54,199 nt of DNA from a virus. The stretch is from IMG/VR virus record IMGVR_UViG_3300028569_000044, positions 1-54,199 of that record. The stretch is one strand, 5' to 3'. This document shows positions 23,049-30,757 of the stretch, piece after piece. The notes under the pieces were generated by a model. That model made no database searches. It worked only from the letters and a program-made list of their open reading frames with translations, and was not told the origin of the DNA. The first letter of the stretch is position 1; every line of letters starts with the position of its first letter. A program made the position numbers and the translations under genes.

Positions 23049-24212
23049 GTGATAACATATAATACCAAACTTTTGAGCGATTGTCAATCTGATTTAGACG
23101 ATTTGAAGTCTATGATGATTGATCATCAAAAGATTTTTAATATTGCATCCCCTCTTCAATTTGTTGAAAAAAAGAATTCTATCGTTGTTTTACATTCAAA
23201 AGTTTACCACAATGTTCGTAAACAATTCCCCTATGTAAACTCTCAAGTCGTTATAAAAGCTGAACAAGAATGTTTAGCCTCCTATAGAAGCGTTAAATCA
23301 AATAAACACAAATTAAAAAAACCAATTGAGAAAAAGAACTTGTCTATTCGCTTGGATAAGAGATTGTATTCGTTTCCTACGGATAGATCAATAAAAATTA
23401 CAACATCAAATGGAAAAAAGAATTTCAAATTTCAATTGTATCCAAAACTTGTAGAATTATTAAATAAATACAAATATGTTGATCCATTGATTTATGTTGA
23501 AAATGGAGAAATATACATTTCGCTACCGTTTGATAATAAATCTAAAGAATCATTAAAACAAAAATTAGCTTTGGGAGTTGATATCGGAATTCGTCGTAGT
23601 GTCGCCCTTAGTGATGGACGAATCATAGTTGATAGAAAATTTAATGGAGACAAACGCAAACTTCGTCACTTAAAAGATACTTTGAAATCTAAAGGCACTA
23701 AAAGTGCTAGAAGACATCTTCACAAACTTCGTCATAAAGAAGCAAACAAAAATAGAAATCAATCTCATTTAATTGCCAATGAGGTTTTAAGAACCGAAGC
23801 AGACACTATTGTTCTAGAAAATCTCAAAGGAATTAAAGTAAAAAAACATAAATATCAAAATAAGCGTTCCATTAGCCAAGTGCCAATGTTTGAACTTCGT
23901 AGAATAATATCTTACAAGGCAGAGAATCAAGGTAAAACCGTGACTCTTGTTAGCCCTTCTTATACTTCTCAAAGAGATTCCGTAACTGGAAGAATTGAAG
24001 GAGAAAGAAGAGGTTGTAGATTTTACTCTAAAAACGATCTTATTTATGATGCGGATGTTAACGCTGCAATCAATATAGCCAAAACATCCAAACTTCCCGT
24101 ATCACAAACTAACCGTTTGACTTATGGGCAGGTTGTCGTCAACCAACCAATCGTATGTAAGCCCTCTGTTGCACAAACAGCGGCATTACAAGCCCCTATG
24201 GCTTTAGCCTAG
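23049..24212 (+). CDS. tnpB: TnpB, RNA-guided nuclease of IS605 type
   Basis: 387 aa from GTG 23049. RuvC residues: Asp in LALGVDIGIRR (about 178), Glu in IVLENLKGI (about 257), Asp in DADVNAAINIA (about 336). The usual zinc-finger cysteines are missing: the region reads TSQRDSVTGRIEGERRGCRF with a single Cys. The last part of the gene overlaps the expected guide RNA. Divergent from tnpA, 64-nt spacer. Confidence 0.9.
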   Translation: MITYNTKLLSDCQSDLDDLKSMMIDHQKIFNIASPLQFVEKKNSIVVLHSKVYHNVRKQFPYVNSQVVIKAEQECLASYRSVKSNKHKLKKPIEKKNLSIRLDKRLYSFPTDRSIKITTSNGKKNFKFQLYPKLVELLNKYKYVDPLIYVENGEIYISLPFDNKSKESLKQKLALGVDIGIRRSVALSDGRIIVDRKFNGDKRKLRHLKDTLKSKGTKSARRHLHKLRHKEANKNRNQSHLIANEVLRTEADTIVLENLKGIKVKKHKYQNKRSISQVPMFELRRIISYKAENQGKTVTLVSPSYTSQRDSVTGRIEGERRGCRFYSKNDLIYDADVNAAINIAKTSKLPVSQTNRLTYGQVVVNQPIVCKPSVAQTAALQAPMALA

Positions 24213-24244
24213 GGGTTGTTGACATTTTATTACATTCCAAAAAA
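24100..24244 (+). ncRNA. Predicted TnpB guide (omega/re) RNA, copy 1
   Basis: The 3' end of tnpB through the right end is nearly invariant between the two TnpB loci (about 72 nt identical up to GTTGTTGACA), though the rest of the gene has many silent changes. This is the position of omegaRNA in TnpB systems. The guide would begin at about 24225 and match the flanking gene end. Start point is a guess. Confidence 0.65.
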
Positions 24245-24580
24245 TCTAACGTAGTTCCAATTCTTTCTATATTGACGAACAGATTTAGGCAAATGTCTCA
24301 ACGCCCAATTAGTTATTTTGAAAAAATAAGGATTGAACTTGACGACCGTATACTGACCAAATTCCCATTTTTCAATACGTTGAGGCAAGACTGGATTACG
24401 ACCATTTTGCATTTTGTAAATTCGGTTCCAATAAACCACTTGTTTTAGAGGATTGCCAGAAGTTTCAAAATAATCGTAACGAGTGGGTTCATCGTAGTCA
24501 GATTGAAGGTGGTTATGCCGACTGGTGTTGTCGTAATGACCATCTGGATGAAACACTTTCAGTGTGTATTTATTGTTCAT
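24230..24580 (-). CDS. Hypothetical protein
   Basis: 116 aa, starts MNNKYTLKVFHPDGHYDNTS. Rich in His, Tyr, Arg and Asn. Ends 6 nt before the IS element right end, so the insertion spared it. Coupled by 4-nt overlap to the gene upstream. No known family. Confidence 0.68.
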   Translation of the reverse strand: MNNKYTLKVFHPDGHYDNTSRHNHLQSDYDEPTRYDYFETSGNPLKQVVYWNRIYKMQNGRNPVLPQRIEKWEFGQYTVVKFNPYFFKITNWALRHLPKSVRQYRKNWNYVRFFGM

Positions 24581-24867
24581 AGAAACAATTTTCTAAGTTT
24601 TTCAATTTCTGATGCAGGAACTTCACTGCGATGATGTCGCAAATAATGAACTGCGAGAGAATTGGTAGTATATTTGCCAATATACAAATCATAATTGGTG
24701 CTGCGTTCTCCACATGCACATATATGAAATCCCTTGTAAAATGGACCTTCGGTTGCTTTTTTCAGCAACATTTCCATTTTGGCTGTATATGCATCATTTA
24801 CCGCAGGTTCTTTAAGTCTATCTGTTGGCTCAATCATGAGCAAACTGGTATCTGATAAATCAATCAT
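24577..24867 (-). CDS. Conserved hypothetical protein
   Basis: 96 aa. Contains GFHICACGERSTNYDLYIGK and TTNSLAVHYLRHHRSEVPAS; C-x-C plus HYLxxHR gives a possible zinc-binding pattern resembling a recurrent unnamed bacterial family. Function unknown. Confidence 0.72.
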   Translation of the reverse strand: MIDLSDTSLLMIEPTDRLKEPAVNDAYTAKMEMLLKKATEGPFYKGFHICACGERSTNYDLYIGKYTTNSLAVHYLRHHRSEVPASEIEKLRKLFL

Positions 24868-24880
24868 AGTTTTTATCTTC

Positions 24881-25399
24881 TCAAAGTAGAGTTATATCTT
24901 CGTATCTGATTACCCAACCACCCTTTTTATTAATATCATCACTGATAGTTACTTCATAAGTTTCTGGTTTAATGCCGGTAATATAGTGATTTTCATACTT
25001 CTTATAACCTTGTTTGGCATTTACCTTTTTGCCAATTACATCACTAGGAATCTCTAGAAAATTCTCCTTGGTCCATTTTCCAATAATTTCTTTGGACAAA
25101 CTATCCTTGATAGTACTAACACCATCCAGAATATCTACCAATTCACTATCTGGTTCAATATAAGACTTTTCCTTCAAAAAGGTAGCAAGTGCATAACCAT
25201 CAGTATCAGATTCAAACAAACAATCAATAATGTCTTGTTCATAGGTTTCACGGGTTTCGTAACCTCCACCATCAGTACACCACTTTTGATATTGGTCAAC
25301 AACACGCTTAAAGTGTTTGTTTTCACGGTTAATATTTTCCCTTGAAAATTTAGGACGCTTAACCTTGTCTTGTAGCTTCATATAGGTTTGTTCACTCAT
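24881..25399 (-). CDS. Hypothetical protein
   Basis: 172 aa, starts MSEQTYMKLQDKVKRPKFSR. Helical N-terminal half with acidic stretches; C-terminal beta-rich part (YITGIKPETYEVTISDDINK). Has its own promoter at 25409-25437, which fixes ATG 25399. Confidence 0.72.
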   Translation of the reverse strand: MSEQTYMKLQDKVKRPKFSRENINRENKHFKRVVDQYQKWCTDGGGYETRETYEQDIIDCLFESDTDGYALATFLKEKSYIEPDSELVDILDGVSTIKDSLSKEIIGKWTKENFLEIPSDVIGKKVNAKQGYKKYENHYITGIKPETYEVTISDDINKKGGWVIRYEDITLL

Positions 25400-25408
25400 A
25401 ACTTTATA

Positions 25409-25437
25409 AGATTACCACACAGTTTATAACAAGTCAA
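25409..25437 (-). promoter_or_regulatory. Sigma70-like promoter
   Basis: TTGACT, 17 nt, TAATCT with TGG before the -10; 9 nt to the ATG at 25399. The -35 box overlaps the stop of the upstream gene ending at 25434. Confidence 0.82.
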
Positions 25438-25634
25438 GACACTTTTGGCAGTTTGTAGTCTGGAATTTGATTTGGAAACCAAAAGAAGTCTTCTTCAAAA
25501 CTATAAAAAAAGTTTTGATTAGTAGCATGATTATATGCTTCCATTACAGTTCTGTCATTTAATGTGCGTTGTTTACCCCTAAATTCCATGTGAGGATACT
25601 TATTCTTAATTTCTTCTGGAACGTGAATATTCAT
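25434..25634 (-). CDS. Hypothetical protein, paralogue of 17882-18082
   Basis: 66 aa from ATG 25634 (MNIHVPEEIKNKYPHMEFRG). Aligns along its whole length with the protein at 17882-18082. Start chosen by alignment and by the ATGA overlap with the upstream membrane gene. Confidence 0.78.
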   Translation of the reverse strand: MNIHVPEEIKNKYPHMEFRGKQRTLNDRTVMEAYNHATNQNFFYSFEEDFFWFPNQIPDYKLPKVS

Positions 25635-25798
25635 TTGGCAATCCAATCGTGAAATCGTTGTGGTAAAAACATATAAATTGTTATTGTTGCAAGTGAAATT
25701 ATAACGGGAGATACATCTACCTTAAATAACTTATAAAGCAATATGCTTGTACCCAATGACAATATCAAATTAACAACAAAAGCTAATAATAATTTCAT
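25631..25798 (-). CDS. Small membrane protein
   Basis: 55 aa. Two hydrophobic segments: LLLAFVVNLILSLGTSILLY and VIISLATITIYMFL. ATGA overlaps on both sides with the neighbours at 25434 and 25795, giving strong operon support. Confidence 0.68.
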   Translation of the reverse strand: MKLLLAFVVNLILSLGTSILLYKLFKVDVSPVIISLATITIYMFLPQRFHDWIAK

Positions 25799-25956
25799 AA
25801 AAACAATGCTTGTATACTCTTTAACTTACGGTTTAGTTCTTTATTTTCTTCTTTCAGTTGTTCAACTTCTTGCATTAATCTAGCATTTTCTTCGTGTAGA
25901 TTTCTGATACAATCCATTGTATTAGCTAAAACCTCTTCATTACTTTCAAAGTCCAT
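25795..25956 (-). CDS. Small coiled-coil protein
   Basis: 53 aa, MDFESNEEVLANTMDC then a heptad-patterned helix (HEENARLMQEVEQLKEENKE). ATGA overlap with the membrane gene; 1 nt after the upstream stop at 25958. Likely dimer-forming. Confidence 0.68.
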   Translation of the reverse strand: MDFESNEEVLANTMDCIRNLHEENARLMQEVEQLKEENKELNRKLKSIQALFL

Positions 25957-25957
25957 A

Positions 25958-26170
25958 TTAGTCTACCTTTCCATATACAGTTTCAACATCAATATAATAA
26001 TTAGGCAATCCAAATGGACGAATAGTGAACTTCCAAGTTTTTTCCCTATCCTTGAAGTTATAACCACTGATAAATCCAATACCACGGTTAGTATTTACCT
26101 TGTCACCAAAATGATAAGGAAGAGGATTTTCAGCCAAAACCTTAGCAAACAGTTCGTTATTATTAATCAT
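25958..26170 (-). CDS. Hypothetical protein
   Basis: 70 aa, starts MINNNELFAKVLAENPLPYH. Predicted beta-rich with HFGDKVNTNRGIGFISGYNF, resembling a small SH3-like barrel in composition. Promoter at 26177-26205 sets the start. Confidence 0.7.
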   Translation of the reverse strand: MINNNELFAKVLAENPLPYHFGDKVNTNRGIGFISGYNFKDREKTWKFTIRPFGLPNYYIDVETVYGKVD

Positions 26171-26176
26171 ATAACA

Positions 26177-26205
26177 ACTTTACTCCAGCTTTTTTTAAAT
26201 GTCAA
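26177..26205 (-). promoter_or_regulatory. Sigma70-like promoter
   Basis: TTGACA, 17 nt, TAAAGT; 6 nt to the ATG at 26170. Located inside the last codons of the dCMP deaminase gene. Confidence 0.75.
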
Positions 26206-26710
26206 ACACTTTTCCGTCAAAATATGCTTTACATCCCAAAACTCGGTCAATCGCAAAGATTTTCACATCAGCTTCACTAAACATAGTAAATGTAGCATTA
26301 TCGTGTCCCTTCCATTGTTCACGTTGTGCCTCATTACACAAATCATTAAATTGCCGGTGTATATAAACATCTTTGATGCCACTTTGGATGATTCCCCTAG
26401 CACAGTCTGCACAAGGCAAAGCATTGGTATAAAGAATTGCGCCATCGGTGTTTATACCGTACCTAGCAGCTGCGTAAATCGCATTGCGTTCACCGTGTTC
26501 GTACCATTTGTACTTTTCTGGTCGTTCGTTACGAATTTCATTTTTGTCTGCTACTCCAATAGGAATGCCATTGAAGCCGGTAGATATGATTCGTTTGTCT
26601 TTTACAATGAGAGCACCAATCTTTGTCTTGGGATCTTTGGATTTACTTGCAACCCAATAGACTCCTTGTAAAAACCATTCGTTCCAATCTGGTGGTGTAT
26701 AATCTTTCAT
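26195..26710 (-). CDS. Deoxycytidylate (dCMP) deaminase
   Basis: 171 aa, typical length. Zinc and catalytic site: HGERNAIYAAARYG (HxE) and LPCADCARGIIQSG (PCxxC). Other family features: PPDWNEWFLQGVYWVASKSK and GALIVKDKRIISTGFNGIP. Converts dCMP to dUMP, the substrate of the thymidylate synthase at 33367-34230. Promoter at 26717-26745 predicts a leaderless mRNA. Confidence 0.94.
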   Translation of the reverse strand: MKDYTPPDWNEWFLQGVYWVASKSKDPKTKIGALIVKDKRIISTGFNGIPIGVADKNEIRNERPEKYKWYEHGERNAIYAAARYGINTDGAILYTNALPCADCARGIIQSGIKDVYIHRQFNDLCNEAQREQWKGHDNATFTMFSEADVKIFAIDRVLGCKAYFDGKVFDI

Positions 26711-26716
26711 ACATTC

Positions 26717-26745
26717 ATATTACATCTATAAAATATTTTTGTCAA
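26717..26745 (-). promoter_or_regulatory. Sigma70-like promoter of dCMP deaminase
   Basis: TTGACA, 17 nt, TAATAT; 6 nt to the ATG at 26710. The -35 overlaps a TGGGATTGA motif that may be the broken end of a neighbouring gene. Confidence 0.82.
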
Positions 26746-26774
26746 TCCCATAAATCTTAAACTATTTATTAAAT

Positions 26775-27614
26775 ATGACATACAAAATAAAAAATTATCA
26801 TTATTATAATAGATATATTAAATTAATTATATATTATAGAATACGTCCAATTGATACTTCAAAATATTTCGAAGAACATCACATTCTCCCACGTTCTATG
26901 GGAGGATTAAATACTTCCGATAATTTAATTAATTTAACAGCTAGAGCTCATTTTTTATCCCATTACTTATTATGGAAATCTTATAGAAACAAGAAAACTG
27001 CATATGCATTTAAGTGTATGTCTAATTTTGTTAAAACAAAAAATGGAAAAAAAGTCAGATATTTAAATAGTCGATTATTTGAAAAATTTGTTATTTCTTC
27101 AAAAAAATATTTTATAGGCAAAAATCATCCTTTATATGGCAAACTCAAATCTGTAGAATCAATTCAAAAACAAAAATTAAAAATGTTAGGTAAAAAACAA
27201 TCGTTGGAACATATAAATAAAAGAAAAAAAAGTTTAAATTCGTATTATGAAAATAATCCGAATATTCCACACGGATTTTCAGGCAGAAGACATTCAGTTG
27301 AAACTAAAATTAGAATGAGTCAAATTCATTCCGGTAAGAAAAAAACTAAACAACATGTAGAAAAAATGAAATTAAGGCCACAAAATAATTTAAAGATCGA
27401 ATGTGTACACTGTCATAAAATAGGAGAATATAAAAATATGAAAAGATGGCATTTTGATTTTTGTAAGGAAAATCCAAACAAAAAACAAAAAAACTCGGAG
27501 TTAATTTCTTGCGATAAGTGTGGTATTGTTAGTAAAAAAACTCCTAATTTTTATAGATATCATCTGAATAATTGTAATTCAATCCCAAAGATGGCAATAA
27601 TATCTAGCGAATAA
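26775..27614 (+). CDS. HNH homing endonuclease with NUMOD modules
   Basis: 279 aa. HNH core: EEHHILPRSMGGLNTSDNLI followed by NLTARAHFLSHYLLW. Then NUMOD3-like repeats (FIGKNHPLYGKLKSVESIQK; GFSGRRHSVETKIRMSQIHS). The C-terminus has two zinc-finger-like units (CVHCHKIGEYKN...HFDFC; CDKCGIVSKKTPNFYRYHLN). Plus-strand gene in a minus-strand region; its last 36 nt overlap the 3' end of the gene at 27579, which is its probable target neighbourhood. Confidence 0.88.
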   Translation: MTYKIKNYHYYNRYIKLIIYYRIRPIDTSKYFEEHHILPRSMGGLNTSDNLINLTARAHFLSHYLLWKSYRNKKTAYAFKCMSNFVKTKNGKKVRYLNSRLFEKFVISSKKYFIGKNHPLYGKLKSVESIQKQKLKMLGKKQSLEHINKRKKSLNSYYENNPNIPHGFSGRRHSVETKIRMSQIHSGKKKTKQHVEKMKLRPQNNLKIECVHCHKIGEYKNMKRWHFDFCKENPNKKQKNSELISCDKCGIVSKKTPNFYRYHLNNCNSIPKMAIISSE

Positions 27615-28124
27615 TTGCAAACCTTTTTGTTTACGTTCTTGCAATTCATTGTGTTTTTTCATCCATTCATCAAAAGATTGTTTTTGTTCTGGAGTTTTTC
27701 CTTTATTTAAAAACCATTCTGTATCTCCAAGATAATGTGGAAATGGATTGAATCGTTCGTCATCATTTAGATATTCAAATGTCCAAATAAGTTCATCAAG
27801 TACATTTTCCCATTCTTCTGGTGTGAAATCTGGATGATAACCATACCGTTTCATTTTCTTGAAGTGTTTTAGTCTGGGTAGAATAAACTTACTGAATGTA
27901 CCATCCAAACTCCAACATTCTTCATTACTTACACCATAACGCATACGTTGATATGTACTAATAAACCATCGTTTAATGTCATGACATTTGTAATATACAC
28001 GCCAACCATATGGTACTGTATCAAACAACCAGTCACCAAATTTATTGGTTCTATACCATTTTTCTTCTGAAAGAGGTGTGTTTTCAGAATCTTCTAATCG
28101 TTCGTTGATTTTTTTGAGATCCAT
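27579..28124 (-). CDS. Conserved phage protein
   Basis: 181 aa. Contains RYGVSNEECWSLDGTFSKFI, FTPEEWENVLDELIWTFEYL and ends LFARYYCHLWD. This layout matches a recurrent phage family whose role is not known. Own promoter at 28131-28158. The 3' end abuts a homing gene. Confidence 0.8.
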   Translation of the reverse strand: MDLKKINERLEDSENTPLSEEKWYRTNKFGDWLFDTVPYGWRVYYKCHDIKRWFISTYQRMRYGVSNEECWSLDGTFSKFILPRLKHFKKMKRYGYHPDFTPEEWENVLDELIWTFEYLNDDERFNPFPHYLGDTEWFLNKGKTPEQKQSFDEWMKKHNELQERKQKGLQLFARYYCHLWD

Positions 28125-28130
28125 ATTACA

Positions 28131-28158
28131 ACTATATCACAGAGTGTATATGTGTCAA
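28131..28158 (-). promoter_or_regulatory. Sigma70-like promoter
   Basis: TTGACA, 16 nt, TATAGT; 6 nt to the ATG at 28124. Directly after the terminator at 28160-28187. Confidence 0.76.
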
Positions 28159-28159
28159 A

Positions 28160-28187
28160 CAAAAAACCCCACATTTTACTGTGGGGG
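28160..28187 (-). terminator. Rho-independent terminator
   Basis: Stem CCCCAC/GTGGGG followed on the minus strand by TTTTTTG. Ends the transcript of the gene at 28214-28435. Confidence 0.88.
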
Positions 28188-28213
28188 TATGATGAATAAA
28201 CAAACAAAAAAAA

Positions 28214-28435
28214 TTATTTAACGTTTTTCAAACCAGGATGTGCTTTGTGCCAAGGCATTTCGTGTACAACTGTTGGTGCTTGGTTAGACCATCTAGCTTG
28301 TTGTGGTTGTTGGCCTTGTTGTTGAGCTTGATCCATTTGTTGAGCAGCTAACATAGCATTTGCGGTACCTGGATTGTTGCTAGTAAGACCTACAACTGGA
28401 TTTTGTGTTTTGATTCCTAAATAAAGACCTGACAT
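28214..28435 (-). CDS. Gln/Pro-rich hypothetical protein
   Basis: 73 aa, starts MSGLYLGIKTQNPVVGLTSN, Gln-rich middle (QQMDQAQQQGQQPQQARW), and a His/Trp/Pro end. Possibly disordered. Terminator follows directly. Confidence 0.68.
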   Translation of the reverse strand: MSGLYLGIKTQNPVVGLTSNNPGTANAMLAAQQMDQAQQQGQQPQQARWSNQAPTVVHEMPWHKAHPGLKNVK

Positions 28436-28464
28436 AGTGTTATACCTTTCGTTAAATATAACTA

Positions 28465-28662
28465 TTAAGCTTTGGCTTCATTATACACAAAATTATCATT
28501 GAACATAGAATATAAATAATCGTGATGTTTATCTTCTAAAAGATACTCACGAAGATCAATGATACGACGATCATCACAACAATGACATTGCATATAAATC
28601 TTATCCCGCTTTAATTTAGCTGGCATATCACAATAATTGCAAGTAATTTGAAGGTTGTCCAT
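28465..28662 (-). CDS. Zinc-ribbon-like hypothetical protein
   Basis: 65 aa. CNYC and CHCC are spaced about 18 residues apart (residues 8-29), a typical zinc-ribbon layout, followed by an acidic helical tail. Function unknown. Confidence 0.7.
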   Translation of the reverse strand: MDNLQITCNYCDMPAKLKRDKIYMQCHCCDDRRIIDLREYLLEDKHHDYLYSMFNDNFVYNEAKA

Positions 28663-28689
28663 ATACTATAAAAATATCATACATTTTAA

Positions 28690-28724
28690 ATAAAACAAGG
28701 GATGTCACTGTTACGTAACATCCC
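28690..28724 (-). terminator. Rho-independent terminator
   Basis: Stem GGGATGT/ACATCCC (28699-28705 with 28718-28724), then TTGTTTTATTT on the minus strand. Ends the phosphoesterase transcript. Confidence 0.82.
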
Positions 28725-28745
28725 CCATTATATTGTAACATTAGG

Positions 28746-29525
28746 TTACAGATCGCTATAGTTCTTCAGTTCAATCTTACCATTTGTAATAGTAATATAC
28801 TGACTAAGATTACAATCAATACAAATATTGTTTGCATCAACGATATTAGCAAATCCTTCTCTATGATATTGTGCGGATTTACCAGTTCGCCATTGATTTG
28901 TATGACCCACAATTTGTCTCAACTCTTCAATGGGTTGAAACTCTTCGTTAAAATCACACCAAACAATACCACCAACTTTGTTTCTACCACCCCTTGCATA
29001 TCCAGCACCATAAAACCAATGTGGTTCATTGATCTTTAGTTTGGTTCTAGCATCATTATCACTTTGATCCAGATACTTGAAGATAACTTCATTTGTGGCA
29101 CAAATTGGAGGCAACAAACGTTTATCCAATCCAGCGTGGGTTAATAGAATATCATCTACAACAATCGACCAGTGAAAGTTATCTTGTATATCACCTCTGA
29201 CCTTGCCAATAACGTTATCAATTGCATCATACTTCCATTGTTCATAACCACTACACCAAGATGTAGAAGCATTAAACAGATAGTGTATATCGTGATTACC
29301 AAATAGAGTATAGTTCTTTGGGTTAGGAAGAAATACATCTCTTAGATATTTGGCTGTAGCAACATAGTCAGTAACATCATCCAAATTGAAACTATCAAAC
29401 CAATCACCCAAACAAATGTTGATATCGCCATCTTCTTTGGTAAAGATGGTATCCAACTTTGTGTAATGATTATGTGGATCAGCAGCAATTACAATCTTTT
29501 GTTTATTGGAACTAAACTTTAGCAT
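28746..29525 (-). CDS. Calcineurin-like metallophosphoesterase
   Basis: 259 aa. Metal-binding motifs in order: AADPHNH (DxH), LGDWFDS (GDxxD), FGNHDIHY (GNHD), LLTHAG and VGHTNQW (GH). This is the Ser/Thr phosphatase-like group of phage phosphoesterases; substrate (protein, nucleotide or RNA) cannot be told. Promoter at 29532-29560 and terminator after the stop make it a single-gene unit. Confidence 0.88.
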   Translation of the reverse strand: MLKFSSNKQKIVIAADPHNHYTKLDTIFTKEDGDINICLGDWFDSFNLDDVTDYVATAKYLRDVFLPNPKNYTLFGNHDIHYLFNASTSWCSGYEQWKYDAIDNVIGKVRGDIQDNFHWSIVVDDILLTHAGLDKRLLPPICATNEVIFKYLDQSDNDARTKLKINEPHWFYGAGYARGGRNKVGGIVWCDFNEEFQPIEELRQIVGHTNQWRTGKSAQYHREGFANIVDANNICIDCNLSQYITITNGKIELKNYSDL

Positions 29526-29531
29526 ACTGAG

Positions 29532-29560
29532 AGTATAACACGATTATTTTTAAAAGTCAA
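29532..29560 (-). promoter_or_regulatory. Sigma70-like promoter of the phosphoesterase
   Basis: TTGACT, 17 nt, TATACT; 6 nt to the ATG at 29525. One of the best matches in the set. Confidence 0.85.
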
Positions 29561-29795
29561 GTGATTTGGTCTTAACTTTTGTTAGTAGCCATTTGACCAT
29601 TTGATATTTGGTAGATGGATCACCATACTTTTTTATATTAAAGTGATCCATCTCCAATTCATAGAGTCTACGAGTTGTGTCCATTTTTTCAAACCATTTT
29701 GAATCTGCTGGTGAATCATCTGTGTGTTTCTCTAGCTTTTCTAAACATTCGATTAGAAATTCGTATTCAATTTTGGTAAGAATTACTTTTTTCAC
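29550..29795 (-). CDS. Hypothetical helical protein
   Basis: 81 aa from a GTG at 29795 (MKKVILTKIEYEFLIECLEK). Overlaps the stop of the upstream 39-aa gene (GTGA). Mostly helical. No family. Confidence 0.66.
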   Translation of the reverse strand: MKKVILTKIEYEFLIECLEKLEKHTDDSPADSKWFEKMDTTRRLYELEMDHFNIKKYGDPSTKYQMVKWLLTKVKTKSLDF

Positions 29796-29911
29796 TTCTC
29801 GGTAGATTTGGATTTATTTTTATCTCCCCAATTAATAGAATCGAAGTTTTTGTCGTATTGTTTTTTATTGGTTGGTCGCTGTTTGCTCCCCTTGCCGTTC
29901 TGATTGCTCAT
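29792..29911 (-). CDS. Small phage protein of the GKGSxxRP type
   Basis: 39 aa: MSNQNGKGSKQRPTNKKQYD, then NFDSINWGDK. The pattern GKGSxxRP...Y..NFDxIxW is a recurrent motif of tiny phage proteins. Coupled to the next gene by GTGA and overlaps the upstream gene by 47 nt. Function unknown. Confidence 0.72.
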   Translation of the reverse strand: MSNQNGKGSKQRPTNKKQYDKNFDSINWGDKNKSKSTEK

Positions 29912-30242
29912 AAAAATGTTGATATCCTTTCTCTATTGTATTAAAAAATGAATTGTTCGCATACATATCTGAAGCAATTGCTGTATCACTTTTGATATAT
30001 TGTGCATTTACGTTTTTCAAAGTAAATTTTCCGTTTGTATCGTTGGTTTTTTCGTATCCTACAAATAGAACACTGAAATATTTTTCATGAAGCACATCAT
30101 CAAATGCTCCATCGTAATCTTGGATGTAAACAATGTCTGCTTCGCTCCACTTATTATCAATACGTGGACACACACATAGTTTGTATTCGTTATCAATGAA
30201 TGCTTTGAATACAAAAGCATTGGGTTTGGTTAATTCACTCAT
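29865..30242 (-). CDS. Hypothetical protein
   Basis: 125 aa from ATG 30242 (MSELTKPNAFVFKAFIDNEY). Alpha/beta pattern with FDDVLHEKYFSVLFVGYEKT. Gln-rich tail. No family recognised. Confidence 0.68.
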   Translation of the reverse strand: MSELTKPNAFVFKAFIDNEYKLCVCPRIDNKWSEADIVYIQDYDGAFDDVLHEKYFSVLFVGYEKTNDTNGKFTLKNVNAQYIKSDTAIASDMYANNSFFNTIEKGYQHFYEQSERQGEQTATNQ

Positions 30243-30414
30243 ATTTTTCAGCACATTTACTACAAAGTTGACCAGCTCCTTCTACGTAGTTGTAACGATA
30301 GTCGATATGTTTATCTTTGGGTTCATTTGTATCAACTCCACAAACAATACATTCTTCCATTTCAGATACTACTTTAAAGTCACCATTTGGTAATTTTTCA
30401 ATTTTATTATTCAT
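30235..30414 (-). CDS. Zinc-ribbon protein
   Basis: 59 aa from ATG 30414 (MNNKIEKLPNGDFKVVSEME). ECIVCGVDTN and GAGQLCSKCAEKY give a two-CxxC zinc ribbon. Overlaps the next gene by 8 nt. Confidence 0.74.
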   Translation of the reverse strand: MNNKIEKLPNGDFKVVSEMEECIVCGVDTNEPKDKHIDYRYNYVEGAGQLCSKCAEKYE

Positions 30415-30418
30415 AATT

Positions 30419-30757
30419 TTATGTTGCGAATGATTTTCCACATCCACAACTAGATTCTGCATTTGGATTGTTGATTTTGAATCCGCCACCAATTAATTCA
30501 TCACTATAATCAATTACGCAACCAGATAAATAATTGGCACTAAATTTATCAGTCAATACTTTGACACCAAAATATTCAGATACTACATCATCATCTCTAG
30601 TTTCATCAAATACCATACCATATTGTAAACCAGAACATCCACCACCTTCTACATATACTCGTAATGATTTACCTGTGTTTGTTGTATCATCAACCAACAT
30701 CTCAGAAATATGAGATGCGGCTGATTCAGTTAAGATTATATTTGATGTTATTTCCAT
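30419..30757 (-). CDS. A-type iron-sulfur carrier (IscA/ErpA/HesB family)
   Basis: 112 aa, full length. The three conserved cysteines are present: GGGCSGLQYGMVF and the C-terminal SSCGCGKSF; also DYSDELIGGGFKINNPNAES. Such proteins carry Fe-S clusters to target enzymes. In phages this is an auxiliary gene that may support Fe-S enzymes during infection. Confidence 0.93.
   Translation of the reverse strand: MEITSNIILTESAASHISEMLVDDTTNTGKSLRVYVEGGGCSGLQYGMVFDETRDDDVVSEYFGVKVLTDKFSANYLSGCVIDYSDELIGGGFKINNPNAESSCGCGKSFAT

Larger units (their letters stand above)
22510..24224. mobile_element. IS200/IS605-family element (tnpA and tnpB divergent)
   Basis: TnpA on the minus strand, TnpB on the plus strand, with a subterminal hairpin at each end. 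Left hairpin CCCCTT/AAGGGG at 22521-22543, right hairpin CCCCTA/TAGGGG at 24193-24215; both share the loop core GGCTTTAGCC. No terminal inverted repeats or target duplication, as expected. The right end is set at GTTGTTGACA by comparison with the second TnpB locus; the left end is only approximate. Inserted just after the stop of the gene at 24230. Confidence 0.85.
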
